Shown one piece after another: positions 23,901-35,753 of a stretch of 64,000 nt of DNA. Origin of the DNA: Branchiostoma floridae (lineage: Eukaryota > Chordata > Leptocardii > Amphioxiformes > Branchiostomatidae); assembly GCF_000003815.2 (NCBI RefSeq), contig NC_049982.1, positions 24,166,571 through 24,230,570 on the forward strand. Reading direction: 5' to 3'. A program made the position numbers and the translations under genes. The stretch's first letter is position 1; every line of letters begins with the position of its first letter. The notes beneath the pieces are model-generated. The model did no database searches. It was not told the origin of the DNA and saw nothing but the letters and a program-made list of their open reading frames with translations.

Positions 23901-26900
23901 GGGTACACATCTGATTTGGGCATCTGAATTTCTGAGCGTGTTTCTTCTTTACCTGGAATCAATCTGTTTTATCTACGTTCCATTCCTCTGGTCGTGTTCC
24001 TGCTGAATTGTATGGCATTTAAATGGTTTGCCTTTACATGTGTCACGGTAACTAACCCAGTAGTTATTCAATTGAGAATTTAATCATAAGTGAATGATTT
24101 TCACCATCCAAAGAAACCCAGACATATGAAAAGACCTGTTGTACACCCAGGAAATGCATTTGGTGTCACACCAATTAAGGTTTCATGCAAAATGGGAATT
24201 TGGTATCACACCAAGGTTTCCTCCAGGATTGGCATTATGTTTTGTTAATGGTGAGATGTTTCGGACAGCATCCATTGTCGTTTATCAGTTTACTAAACTT
24301 ATGCAGCGTTGCTTGTCGAGTAATTCTGTACTGAATATCTCATTACCTGGATGTCTGACATTCATCAACATATACAGTAGTCCAGGTATTGAAGATTTGA
24401 CAGATGCAGTGTAAGTACTGGAATTAAACGACCGAATACTTGTTCTATCTCAGTAATGTATCAGACCAGACTGTTATTGATTTAACCTCTTCAGAATTTC
24501 GAAAATGAAGACACTGTCGACGTTCGTCAAGGATTAAGATAAAATGGTAGTATTACATCAGTACAAATTTGAAATTGGGACTAGGCATTGTGTTCAGTAT
24601 AGATATTCAAGAAATTCAAATACATACCCCAGCATCATTGCAACATTCATAATGCACAATATTCCAATATCTCCAATGAGAGGAATTTATATGGATCAAA
24701 CATGTAGTTTGTTACAATAATGATTGCTCATGAGAATTGATTTTCACATAGTACAGCTTAAATGTATTTGTGCCCATTCATGCACATGAATTAGTTACAA
24801 ATGTACCTTGTTGCACTGCCATAGCAATATATTTAACCAAGACAAAAGAAAAATATTTTCATGTTGCAACATGATTTAAATGAACTTTCATTATAAAAGC
24901 TTAATACTAACTTCAAGTAAGGTACAGTTTCAATTTGAATCATAAAGCCGCCATCAATATTCTCCAATAACCAATTGCAGTAACTGCCTTACTACATTCT
25001 GCTTACTTGACATACACAGTTAAAAGCAAGTCATTCTCCCAGAAAGCTTAAAGTAGATAAAGAAGTGGAAAGAAAGGGAGAGATAAGAAGAGACAGGTCT
25101 GCACAGGGGATGTTTTCTTGTTTTGTCTGGCAAAGGAGCTGTCCTATCCTGGTAGATTTCTTTCATATTTCAAAAACTGAAACAAGCAAATCTGAAATAT
25201 TATAAGACCTTAGTTTGGTTCTGGTGACTGTACTAAGACAACATCACTACGTATTCAGTGAAATTAATGTTAGGACTTTATCCTCTTTCCATGTCAAAGT
25301 CTTACAAAAGGGAGAAATTGTCTGATCTCTCCACACAGACTCGTCAGCATATGCGCACTACGTGTTCAATGTCTTTGATGCAGACCACAATGGCACCATC
25401 AGTTTTGAGGTGAGCACAATCTTACTACTTTTATGTTGAGATTTTTTCTCCTTGTGTCTTGAATTCTTTTGAAACATCTCAGGAGTTTTCAGAAACATCT
25501 CAAGATTTTTCAGAAATTTCTCAAGATTTTCAAAATGATCTCAAGATTTTTGAAAATGATGCCAATAGTCTTTTTGGAAAATATCATGATATTTTGAAAC
25601 AATCCCAAGATTAGTGTGATGACTTTAGCTCAGGTCATGATATAATTGAACGTTTATTGCAAGTTCTTGCCCAAGGGCTAATTGCAAGTGACAAAAAGAG
25701 ACAGACAAACAATGGTAAAGAGTATACAATAGTAAGCAACTAACTTTAGTGATAAATTCAAATATACTAAACAAAGCAAAAAAACTTAGCTATTAGGTTT
25801 GACTTCTTTTTCGGAGGCAATAGAAGACAAAAGATCCCACCTTAAGCTTTTCGATATTATATAGATATAATATGATCTGTAGTTGTCATGTAACATGCAG
25901 AATTTTTTTCATGGGAAGTGCATGTCAGGATAAGTGATATTAATGTTATGCCATGATGTACAGCCGGCTTCTCCAAGTAATCCTGCCCAGTGTCCAGGAC
26001 TGGTGATTTGGTACTTGTTGATGTCAGGTTGGAGATTACAATCTGGCAGAATTGCCAATTCTGCTGGTAGACATTTCAATCAGGTTGCCAGGAATGTGCC
26101 TGGCCCTGTAACCATTCATAAATCCTTTCAAGTCCATCCATTTAGAAACTGAGACTCGGTTAGCAACATCTACCACCAGATTGCCATCCCTACCTTGACT
26201 TTTACATGTGTAATATGTCCTGTAACTTCGGAAGAGCAGAGTCGTCAATGTTCCAGAGACCTTATCTTCAAAGTAGTGAACAGCCTTTTGAATAGTTTCG
26301 TGACAAGGCCCTTTTTTCCCTCAAACAAGACAGATTTGTTTTGTTTTTCTCTAATTTCAGGAGTTTGTCATTGGTTTGTCTGTTTTGTCACGAGGCTCAC
26401 TCAATGAAAAGTTGATGTGGGCGTTCAAGCTGTACGACATCAATGGTGATGGGTACATCACGAAGGAGGTAAGTGTGGGGGAAAATATATATTATAGGGA
26501 ATAGAAAAAATAGTGGGCATGGATCAGTCTCTGTTTTTATAAAGTTTTAATTGCAATCATAGGAATCTTTTTAAAGGACCATGTGCATGTATCTAAGATA
26601 CAAGGGCATCTAGATATAAATTATACATTGTATACTATTACTAATTCAGGTATTATTTGATTCAGATACATGTATACATGTACATTTATTGGAAACTTTG
26701 TCAATCCCTTTGCAAATACACCAAACATGTAGATTCATTTGGTCTCTTCCAGGAAAATATATGGATAATGGATAAACTAAGAGAAGAAATATAGGAAGTT
26801 TAAGAGTGTCTAGCTACAACATTGTCAATGATATGGTATAATGGAAGGTAATATAAACAATGTGATATGCAGACATTACTGGGGGTATGAACACTATTGG

Positions 26901-29900
26901 GGTAGGGATAACACTTATACGGAACCTCAAAATGTGTAAAACAATTATTATATTTTGCAGTTTTCCTGGAAGCATTGCTCTTCAATTTCAGCACTTTCAG
27001 ACTAAGCACTCATCACTGACATTTGCTCAGTTCAATGAGTAATTGGTAAAACAAAAGATAATGTAGACTTGGAGAGAGACTGTGCTTCTTATTAATCTTG
27101 ATTAACATAATTGAATTTTTTCCTTTTTTTGCCCCACAGGAGATGTTAGACATAGTCAAAGCAATATATGACATGATGGGCAAGTATGCTGACCCACCCA
27201 TAAGTGAAAATGCACCAGGGGATCATGTGGAAAGAGTATTCCAGGTAGCCAGACATACCGACAATACTCTTTTCTCAGTGACTCACAACAAAGAGGGGCT
27301 GGAACGAGAGCGTTCGATGCTGTCTCCACAACCAAAAACCTGAGGCTATTCCATTACAAACTTTTTTTTCATTTCCTTCGTTTTTGGTTTACCAGCTCAA
27401 ACTGTTAAACCGTTCTTTCTTTGATTTATTCTCTGGTTCTTTGATGCTTCACGAAAATGACGTTTTTGTTGTTTGCGTCTTTTTTATTTCTTTTTTCATC
27501 AAGATGGAATAGCCCTGATTACATTCCCATTATGTTCACAACCTTAAGATAAAAGACTATACTAGACATATCCTCCAACCTTAAGCATGCTGCCTCCAGT
27601 TGGTGCCTGTCCAGCTATAGAATGTACTGGACTGATGTTTCCACCAACCCAAAAATGGATAATGATACACAGATTCATGCATGCTGAGGGTTCAAGTAGT
27701 ACATTTTGTGAGTGTTCTGGGAATGTATGCAGGTTTGCATATTTTTGGGACAGCAAGTTCTCTCTCTGCCAACCTTCTTTATCTGGTTGTAAGACTCATT
27801 TATGTGTGTGTAATGCACCTGCCAATGGCAGCCGGAAGGGAACCTACACTAGGTGGTCCAAAACCAATTTTACGAGAAACTGGCGATACTGAAGTATGAT
27901 TTGTATGTAACATTACAGCATGATTTATCAAAAAGAGACCCCCCCCCCCAAATCATGTTTATCATACACAATAAAGCTTATGTCACAGAGTAATGGTACT
28001 TGTGATAATTCAATATCAGAAGACTTACCGCACTCAAATTGTGTAGTGCAGTAAAATTAAGAGTTTGCTGGTCATCTTTGTGTTAGTGGTTGTGATCACC
28101 TTGAGTTTTGAGGTCAACACCAAAAACACCAACTTAAAAACATTTAACGCATCAAAAATTTCCTGACTGTAAGTTTTGATCTATTCAAAATCCAATTTTG
28201 TTCCCTTGGGAAGGCATTTTAGATCTATAAAACCATCACCAAATGCAGGTGACATAAATACCTTTGCCTAGGGATGTCCTCTTGGATGTGACATAAAGCC
28301 AGAGGCCCCTTGTTTGAGGAAAGCCACACCTCCAGCAGGCGAGAACTCACCGCACTTATCAAAAAGAGTCAAGGGGTCCATTCTGGTGCGTATTAGGTAT
28401 TTGAACCAAAACCTTTAGATTCTAAGTCCACAACCGAAACCACATTAGGTACTCTTGCCTATTACCTAAAATCTTCAACTTTCTAGAATGTCTTCTGAAG
28501 ATTGAATTGCACAACAACCATGACATTCTGAAATCTTGACCTGCAGCTGTCCTGGGCAGAAGAAATTACTCAGTCTAGTAGATTGTACCATCATGTACAC
28601 TGACAGTTGGGAAGAAATGCCAAATATGTTTTGTAGATGCCTGTGGTCTGCTTTTTCTTGTTTTGGTTTTGTTGCCATCTTGTGTGAAGTCCCCTTCCCC
28701 CAGTGAATGCCATTGATAGGTGTGCACATGTCAAATATTCATGACAATGCACTTACACTTGTAGATAGACAAAGATATGATACTTTGTTAGTAATGCCTG
28801 TGGTCAGGCCTAAGGAAAAATGTTGTGTTTCTGATCAGGGTCCCAAACAAATTACAGTCATAACATTGGAATTTAGCAATGTAAAACTGAGATCCATCCA
28901 AACAATGGCATTTCAACATCATATTGTAATTGTACAGAATGAAAATATACATCATACAAGCACAGGTATATTCTATTAAAGTGAACAATTATCATGATTA
29001 TTATGTTTCGTACACATTTCAGTCTTCTTAGTCTTAGACTTCCTGTCTATTACACCTTGTAAGGAGATTTTAAGAAAATTTGAAAGACTACTTGAAATTT
29101 TCATCCCTCAGGTGTCAAATGGAAAATTTTGTTTCCTTTGCCAGTTGATCCCAAAGAAAGGGTCAGCAAGTTTTTCTAGAGGTCAGTGAGGCAACCAGAA
29201 ACACAATATTTTTCCCTAAAAGCCTCTGTCCTTCTGAATGATGGAGTTTGTGTTTTCAGGTACCAACATTTGGTTTGCAGGTGGTATGGATTGCTCTAGA
29301 TTACATGTATCTGAATTCATTGTATTTTTTGTGATCGTGAGCAAAGTTTTCCCTCCTCCAAAAAGAATGTTAATTTTAGGACAGTTTCAATGCAAAGTAG
29401 GACATTAGGTGCATACTTGAAATTGAATGCTATGCTTTCATTCATTCCTGATACATATTTTGAAACTTTGAAAGGAATCTTTATTGTCTACCTGTTATGC
29501 CTGTAATGTTTAATGTTTCTTATTGATGGGAGGTAACATAAGATGTTTCCAGAAAAGGTGAGCTAAATCTAAGAAGGCAATCAGAGATAGCAGACTTCTC
29601 TTCCTCACATGATGGTAAGAGCCCTCTGGCAGATCATATGGAAACTGCATTGCAGAAACACAGACAAAAGACAAACAGATATTAGCGAAGAACAATTCTC
29701 CACTACCTAAGAGTGAAGTAAATCAGCATAACATGGTATATATAAATATCTTAACATGGAATTATTGGAGTGGTGCATGTAACACCTTTATCCGCCGGGT
29801 AACCTATATCCGTTGCTTTTAGATGCGGGATGTCAAGTCGACAGATAGTGGTTTCAAACTGTGGTAGTTTGAAATATTGTAATTTGAAGCCATGGTCCAC

Positions 29901-31641
29901 CAACTTGATATTTCTGAATACCGTTTTTTTTAAAGGAATGGATATAGTTTACCCCACGGATAAAGGTGAACTGTTACAACCTGCGGTCCTGCCTTGCTTA
30001 ATAGGCTCAAAAAGTTTCAAACTAAGGCAGGGTCACATGTCTGCCCAAATCACTCAATCCAGAAACACGCTTCTCTTGCAGAAAATGGACAAGAACAGGG
30101 ACGGTGTGGTTACCATTGACGAGTTTATGGAAACATGTAAAAATGTAAGTGGATTATCCTAACTTGATGAGACGGGACGTCATCAGATATTCACAAAAGA
30201 CTGCACATAGTGTATATAGTCGTGTATAATGTCATTGTGGACTCAATAGTATTTTGTAGAGTAGATTATTTTCCTAGAATTGACTAGAAATTTTAGAGTA
30301 ATTTTCTTGCAAGACTGGTCTGAAAAAAAATTACCTAATAAATTGCTGGACTAGATTCTGGACTGATTAAGAAAATCAAATAATCTCAGCCAGCTGTGGT
30401 TAGTCACTTCTTTGGGCTAACTGTTCCATGAAAATACTGTAAAAACTTGGGCCAATACAGAACAGATTTAATTAAGCCATTAGACTTTATCAATTTCTCA
30501 TTAGCTTTATGACATGTTAATAAACACAGAAAGGACAAGTGTACAAGCAGTGAGGCGAGTGCTATTGAGCCAAAAGTATGATATCGACTACTACAAAATC
30601 TATTTGAAAGGTTGAGGTCTAGCCTGGGTACCATCCAGGTAGTAGTTGCAGGTTTTGACAAGTTTTCTAAAATTCACTAGTTCTATCGGGCAAGCACATA
30701 AAAAATTTACTTGCCCGAACCAATTTTTCACTTGCCCGAAATTCAAGTAACATATATTTTCTTCCAGCAATGGAATTCTTTTATTATTGGCTCTATCATT
30801 CTGCGTTGAACAATGCTTGATGCCATGACTGAAAAGTAACAAGTAGATCAAAATCTCTCTCATGGAAAAATCTTACTTGCCTGATCGGACAAGTGGGGTA
30901 GGACATTCACTTGCCTAATGAGCACTTTTATTTGTCCGGGACAATCAGGCTAGTGGACTTGTGCAACCCTGAGGTACTCTCCAAGCAGAGGTTAGGCTCA
31001 GGCTGTTTTTTTAACGTTTATTTTAGTCGTTTTTATCGGGCTTTCTATGTTGTATTGTATCTTGCTGTATCAAAACCTAGGCTGGCGTACTTCATGAAAA
31101 ATGACAAAATAGAAAGCCCGATAAAAACGACTAAAAAAACAGCCGGAGCCTAACCTCTGCTTGGAGAGTAACCCTGAGGTGGCTCCTATGTTTGCTTCTG
31201 CTAACTGGAGAACTGTACATTCAAACTTTTGCTGGGGTGACAACAAACAAGCGTTCAGAGGGTGTTTCTGATGTTGGACCGCCTGTTCGAACAAGCACTT
31301 GAACCCGCTCACCAATCAGTGCTCTTGTCCAAAATTTGGACAATTCCAGACATTAAGAGATGTCATGGTTCCCGGACAGAATAGCAGAGAAGCAAATTAA
31401 TATCATGTATAACAAATGCCAGACCAAACTACTATCCAGATGGTACCTAGTTTAGTTCAGGTCTGGACCTGGACCTGATCCTGTGGACCTGAATGTTTAG
31501 TACCAGTAGCTCCAGAAGTCACCAGATGTGGTATGTATAGAATACTGTTGTTACATTGTTATCATTACTAAATGTTTGATTTTCTCCCCTCAGGATGAGA
31601 ACATCACCAAGTCCATGTCAGTGTTTGACACCATCCTGTGA
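20787..31641 (+). CDS. KCNIP: Kv channel-interacting protein (KChIP) homologue, 5' end missing
   Basis: Neuronal calcium sensor family protein; in vertebrates KChIPs bind the Kv4 N-terminus and tune channel gating and trafficking. Coding blocks: 20787-20911, then 23669-23738 or 23812-23881, 25339-25409, 26361-26468, 27140-27244, 30082-30144 and 31594-31641 (TGA). Lengths of 125, 70, 71, 108, 105 and 63 nt and their phases agree with what I recall of vertebrate KCNIP exons. Diagnostic strings are [51 protein letters not shown]-like [11 protein letters not shown], and [15 protein letters not shown] at the C-terminus. EF-hand 1 is degenerate (CPTG) as in all KChIPs. EF2 is [14 protein letters not shown]3 [14 protein letters not shown]4 [12 protein letters not shown]. 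All splice sites are GT-AG. The variable N-terminal exon was not found: the first block enters in phase 1, two bases before an Asn codon. About 195 residues are covered. Assignment to KChIP rather than to NCS-1, hippocalcin or recoverin rests on the N-terminal and C-terminal strings. Confidence 0.95.
21040..21400. repeat. Cluster of GTTCNAAC-type motifs with a palindrome
   Basis: Begins with the near-perfect palindrome TGTTGGAACATGTG..CACATGTTCCAACA (21053-21082). Over the next 320 bp, GTTCAAAC, GTTCTAAA, GTTTCCAAC and their complements recur more than ten times. It lies in the KChIP intron right after exon 20787-20911. It could be the end of a transposon with subterminal repeats. Confidence 0.5.
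22020..23600. other. KChIP intron, nothing else recognised
   Basis: AT-rich intronic sequence between the core-start exon and the alternative pair. A short (TGTA)n tract occurs at 23099-23116. Confidence 0.5.
23669..23738 (+). CDS. KCNIP: KChIP alternative exon 3a (EF-hand 1)
   Basis: 70 nt, acceptor CACTTTTTCAG|GAG, donor GGAG|GTAAGT. Encodes [20 protein letters not shown] and the start of PQG. Same length, same phases (in 0, out 1) and about 80% nucleotide identity with the next exon. Only 4 of 23 residues differ (T/A, S/E, S/A, E/Q). Confidence 0.9.
23812..23881 (+). CDS. KCNIP: KChIP alternative exon 3b (EF-hand 1)
   Basis: 70 nt, acceptor CACTTCTTGCAG|GAG, donor GGAG|GTCAGT. Encodes [20 protein letters not shown] and the start of PQG, the version closer to vertebrate KChIPs. 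It lies 73 nt after exon 3a. Using both exons would add 140 nt and shift the frame, so the two are expected to be mutually exclusive. Confidence 0.9.
25339..25409 (+). CDS. KCNIP: KChIP exon: EF-hand 2 first part
   Basis: 71 nt, acceptor CCACACAG|AC, donor GAG|GTGAGC. The first two bases complete an Asp codon begun by either exon 3 variant. Encodes [12 protein letters not shown] and the loop [11 protein letters not shown], whose last Glu comes from the next exon. Confidence 0.93.
25470..25600. repeat. Degenerate about 22-bp tandem repeat in a KChIP intron
   Basis: Five or so units around AAACATCTCAAGATTTTTCAG, diverging towards AAATGATCTCAAGATTTTTG, start about 60 bp after the donor of exon 25339-25409. 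Confidence 0.6.
26361..26468 (+). CDS. KCNIP: KChIP exon: EF-hand 2 to EF-hand 3
   Basis: 108 nt, phase 0 at both ends, acceptor CTAATTTCAG|GAG, donor GAG|GTAAGT. Encodes [20 protein letters not shown] and [16 protein letters not shown]. The loop of EF-hand 3 is completed by the first codon of the next exon. Confidence 0.95.
27140..27244 (+). CDS. KCNIP: KChIP exon: linker between EF-hands 3 and 4
   Basis: 105 nt, phase 0 at both ends, acceptor GCCCCACAG|GAG, donor CAG|GTAGCC. Encodes [20 protein letters not shown] then [15 protein letters not shown], matching the KChIP linker in length and in the ..MMGK.....HVE.F. spacing. Confidence 0.95.
29780..29972. mobile_element. MITE, GTTCACCTTTATCCGCGGGG family, copy 2
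   Basis: Left end ACACCTTTATCCGCCGGGTA and right end TACCCCACGGATAAAGGTGA, with the shared interior GACAGATAGTGGTTTCAAAC. It lies in the KChIP intron before the EF-hand 4 exon. Confidence 0.8.
30082..30144 (+). CDS. KCNIP: KChIP exon: EF-hand 4
   Basis: 63 nt, phase 0 at both ends, acceptor CTCTTGCAG|AAA, donor AAT|GTAAGT. Encodes [20 protein letters not shown] and N; the loop [12 protein letters not shown] has all canonical calcium ligands. A MITE sits 110 bp upstream in the intron. Confidence 0.95.
30680..30970. mobile_element. hAT-like element end with ACTTGCCCG repeats
   Basis: ACTTGCCCGA or its complement recurs at 30692-30742 and 30875-30960, and the right end reads GTGCAACCCTG. The organisation parallels the element at 16591-16951. 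The left end is not clear. Confidence 0.5.
30976..31169. mobile_element. Palindromic MITE with 11-bp target duplication (Mutator-like)
   Basis: 194 bp, starting ACTCTCCAAGCAGAGGTTAG and ending with the complement CTCTGCTTGGAGAGT. The arms extend about 75 bp with few mismatches. Identical 11-bp flanks AACCCTGAGGT lie at 30965-30975 and 31170-31180. A 9-11 bp duplication with long inverted repeats points to the Mutator superfamily. Related copies: 32514-32642, 38902-39020 and 43160-43278. Confidence 0.8.
31594..31641 (+). CDS. KCNIP: KChIP exon: C-terminus
   Basis: Acceptor TCTCCCCTCAG|GAT, then [15 protein letters not shown] and a TGA stop at 31639-31641. The length and the DENI..SM.LF pattern are KChIP-specific among neuronal calcium sensors. 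Confidence 0.93.
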   Translation, partial: DENITKSMSVFDTIL

Positions 31642-32513
31642 ACTGCACACCAGTGAAACATGTCATTCTATCGTGGTGTAGGACTGGTGAAAGTCTTGTT
31701 TTCATTCCTTGTATGATATGATATAATATATATAATATATATTACCTAGAGAGAGAGATGTATACACTCATTCATAAGTTATGAACCAAAATCATCTGTT
31801 ACAGTGAAACTTAAGTCTAACTTCTTGAAGCAAAGGAATTCTACCTACCATTGACAGTTTCTTTCTACTTAACTAGTAGGAGAGGTCTGTGAACATGTTT
31901 GAGTCTAAGATTTTGTATGTTGAGATTGATGTGTACATGAACTAAATTATTTACACAAGCTTAAACTGAATTTGAGAGGTTACATTAATTTTTCATGGTC
32001 AAGTGTGATTTGTCTCTTGATCAACTTGATCAAACAGTAAAAATGATATTTATGAAGTTTGTTGAAGGACCAGGGCATAGCATTAAAACAGAAATTTAGG
32101 CCAAAGATTTTCCATCATGTCAAAATCGTTGAGAAGGAGATATTGGTAATTTACATGCTAGAGGCAAAGCTCAAGACATGTATACTTGTGGTACGTACAC
32201 AAGTATCTTTTAGTATGACAACCATGTCACAATATTGTGGTTTTTGTACATGAAGGTTTGGTCTGTTGTACAGAAGTGCTACTAGTGGTATTGGGTGCAT
32301 GCAAATCGACATTATGAACATTATGTGAAACTTCGAAGGTGTACAATGTACATTGAGATAAATGTAAACATATTGTTTTTACCATTCTTCTCTGACAACA
32401 TCTGATTCTGGACCAAAGTTGTATTGTAATTTCCAACAAAAAAATTGGGCGTACACAAATTTTTGCTTTTGTCAAGTTCCTTGAGTCTTAGGTTCCACTG
32501 CTCACAGACTCAG

Positions 32514-32642
32514 TATCTTATCCTCTAAGCAGAGGTTGGGTTGCAGAGATACCCATGGATTTTTACTGGCGTGTGAGGGAAGCGAGCCAGTAAAAATCCT
32601 GACTACTACATGTACTTTGATCCAAGCTCTGCTTGGAGTTAA
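32514..32642. mobile_element. Short MITE of the CAAGCAGAGG family
   Basis: Bounded by CTCTAAGCAGAGGTTGGG and AAGCTCTGCTTGGAG, with an internal inverted pair (GGATTTTTACTGGC / GCCAGTAAAAATCC). It sits inside the KChIP 3' UTR. Confidence 0.65.
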
Positions 32643-32833
32643 TTTGTGTTCAATCAGCATAACATGGACAGTCAAAAATTTGGATAAGTCCAGTTGGAAA
32701 TCACTCAGTTAAATTTTGATTCAGAAGGATTTCTATCAACACAGACGAACTTTCAAAGTTAATATCAGATTCTCTAGATATCATCTGTAATAGCTGTATA
32801 ATGCTTGTTTCATGACTGGGAACATTGTTCGAC

Positions 32834-32839
32834 AATAAA
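32834..32839 (+). terminator. Probable KChIP polyadenylation signal
   Basis: Canonical AATAAA about 1.2 kb after the stop codon, followed by a TG-rich stretch (TCTGTGTATT). Confidence 0.5.
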
Positions 32840-32869
32840 ATCTGTGTATTACATTTGAATGAGGAGAAT

Positions 32870-33850
32870 AGAGTGCAGTGTTTACTTACTTGTGGACTGG
32901 AAACTCTCTTGGACTAATCTCCAGGCAGATTTACCAGTGGCATAAAATAGCTAGCCACTTGGTAGCCAAACACACTCCAAGGCTGGCTTCACTTCTATGG
33001 CAGCTTTTGATACTATCTTATGATACCATAGGATCTGCATGGATTATCTTGGATATGCTTTGGGGAAAAGGGCCAGGATGCTGGAGAGCCGCTATTATTC
33101 TAATGGTAGTGAACAAACAGAACATAGGAGCATAGACGGCCGTGTTCTGTAACCTTAAACGTCTCATAACACATCATACGTCAAATCCTTTGGACATTCT
33201 GTGAGATTAAACAAAGTCAGAATTCTCAACATTGAACAGGATTATTTACTAAGGGGAGTGAAAGAGGCCATATGCATTAGGGTTTACCGACCATCCCGAG
33301 ACGGGGGCAGATACAGACTGCTGCACACCTTTGACCCGTTCCTGATGTCACACTTAGTTTACTAGTATCTAGTATCGTTACCGCTCTGAAGACCATTGAT
33401 GCAGTGCATGACGAATCCGCACGGGGAAGTCGTCGCCTTTATAGACAACGTTCCTGCATAGCACAATAAGGCCTGTCGGATTCTTAATGTTGATGGGGCG
33501 CGCACATATGCATCACACGTACACTCATACGCATACATACACATAAACGCTACCGAAAACATAACGAATAGTGTAAATACGTCACTCATCGTACGAAGAA
33601 TATTTACATGACATGGCGAGATAAACTGCGCGTCTCTATAGAAACAAGAAATCTTTTAAAAAAAGCTGTGCCTTGCCGCGTGTTAGGGATATCGTCAGGA
33701 AAAAGTAGGTCAGCACTTCAAGCCCGGCAAGGCAAAATGCTGTGCCTTGGCAAAAACACAATACAATGACTGTTTTTACTGTTTCTGAAAGAGCTAACCA
33801 AGAGGAGTAAAATGCTTTTTAGATGAAGCGAATGGCTTGAACGGTTGCTG
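32870..33850. other. No gene recognised
   Basis: No exon with both splice sites. The GGCAAGGC-type stretches at about 33670-33750 recur at 36290 and may be a small repeat. Confidence 0.35.
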
Positions 33851-33854
33851 AGAT

Positions 33855-33956
33855 ATGGCTCCACAAAGTTGCCAAAACCTACCCTCAGATATGGCCGGCT
33901 GCGCGATAAACGATGAAAATAAAAAAAAAATACCTTTTTTGAGGGGTGATGAAAAG
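33855..33956 (+). CDS. Orphan exon candidate with ATG and strong donor
   Basis: ATG at 33855 opens 34 codons (MAPQSCQNLPSDMAGCAIND, then ENKKKIPFLRGDEK) and ends in phase 0 at GAAAAG|GTAAGTAAAG. The donor is near consensus. Nothing is recognised in the peptide, and a poly-A tract inside weakens the case. It could be the first exon of an unassembled gene or chance. Confidence 0.25.
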
Positions 33957-35199
33957 GTAAGTAAAGGCTGCAAAGCTTGTTTTATCTTATTTCCCCGTAA
34001 TATGTACTACATAGAATCACTCCACAGAGTTCTGAACATTCATGGCATTTTATTATGCTTTTACACAGGGTCGATGTATGCAGCACCCACTGGTGTCCTT
34101 TCACACAATAATTGTCATCTTACCTTATTCTTTAAGAAATAAGTAAATTTGGGTTTAAAAGTTCACATTTTGGGTACAGTCAATGGTGTTTTTTGCACCA
34201 GTTGAGTCGCATGTTAGAAGATTAAATATCATACTTCATATACTTTGGCAATGTACACAACATTATGGTATGTTATATTACCAACAATGTCACATCTATA
34301 GAATATCAGCAATATTAATTGCCTTATAACAAGGTCAACTTGGTCAAGGTGAAAGGTAAGTGTGTGAATATGTCGCATTATTTTCATGTTGAGCCATGAT
34401 GTTACACTGTATCAACAGTACAACTTTACACTTAGATACATTTGTAATAAAATATAGAAGACAGATGTTTGTACTAATAAGAGATAAAATATCAATAGGT
34501 AGACATTGTGTAAACACTAAATTTATTAGGACAAGTTCAACATTTTTCAAGGTCAAAGGCTCAGTCTTCAGGATACATACAATCGACACAGATTTCTTTG
34601 ATGTACTTGCAGGTACATGAACTTCTCCTTATTTAATCAATACTATAAATAGTATAATGCCATGTAAACTACTTTTTACAAAAACAACAGGCTTACTCAT
34701 CATTTTCTGTGGTTACTGGTAGCAACAGTATTCTTTAACAAACTTAATGCTAATAGCACTGGCTGCACAACTTGTCAACATTATGTTTGACCTCTACCAT
34801 TCAATATCTCCGCTCCGCTCTCCAGTCTTATATCAGCTACATCTGGTACTTGGTGCAATCTACACTCCACCTGAAAAACAAAATTATTTGAGTTTCATGA
34901 TTAACATGTCTACCATCATGGTGATAATGTTCTTCCATCTGAGGGGATGACGACCTACTCCAGTACCACGTCTGATGTTCATCTACATCATAATCTTTCT
35001 TATGACTTCTTTCTTTCTTGTGACGAAAGATTCAGAATGATCCAATAATGAAATGAAGAATTCAATAAAGAAAGAAAGGCAAGTTGGGGTAAGGAATAGA
35101 TTAACTTATTATCATTGATTAAGTAGATAAATACCTGCAACAAGATGGAAGGAGGTAAGTGTCACTGTTTCTGAGCCATCTTCTGCGACTGAATCTCAG

Positions 35200-35271
35200 T
35201 ACCAACTGCGACAACCTCGCCCGGTCGGTAGGAACCTGGCTGATAGTAGAGACAAGAGTATAATATTGCAG
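35200..35271 (+). CDS. Orphan 72-nt exon candidate, phase 0
   Basis: A pyrimidine-rich acceptor (CTTCTGCGACTGAATCTCAG) and a consensus donor (TTGCAG|GTAAGTAC) bound 72 nt open in one frame (YQLRQPRPVGRNLADSRDKS, then IILQ). Its phase fits the candidate at 33855-33956. The peptide is not recognised. A separate consensus donor (GGAG|GTAAGT) at 35154 is only 45 nt upstream of the acceptor. Confidence 0.25.
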
Positions 35272-35753
35272 GTAAGTACATATTTATGATTTCTGCTACA
35301 CCAGAAAAACCCTTGGCACAATCTGACAAAGAATACACAATCTGGTTGCACAAATTTTTCACGTTAACAAAAATGCTATTAGTGTTTTGAAAAATTTGGG
35401 CATAGGTTACCCGACTGACCCATATCAGGGGGCACGGTGCCTCAAGTTCAACAAGTGAAAAAAATACAAAATGGTATTTTAGTCTTGGAACGAGGCAAGG
35501 GATGATTCACAACAACAGTAACGATGACATTGAAAATACAATTGAGATTTTCTTAAAAATTGGGCATACCCTGTAGGTACCTCAAGTTACCATGGTGCCT
35601 CAAGTTCAACAAGTAAAAAGAAATACTAGTAGTACACAACAGGCCAATCAATGATCCATATGTAAAATATGCTACAGAAAGCAATATGCTAAAGAAAGCA
35701 ATAAACTAATAAGAAAAAATTACTAAGAAACATTTTACATACATGTAAGTTTC

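Larger units (their letters stand above)
31642..32860 (+). other. KCNIP: KChIP 3' untranslated region
   Basis: Runs from the stop to just past an AATAAA at 32834-32839 (GACAATAAAATCTGTG). It has no competing open frame of note and contains a short palindromic MITE at 32514-32642. The end is inferred. Confidence 0.5.
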
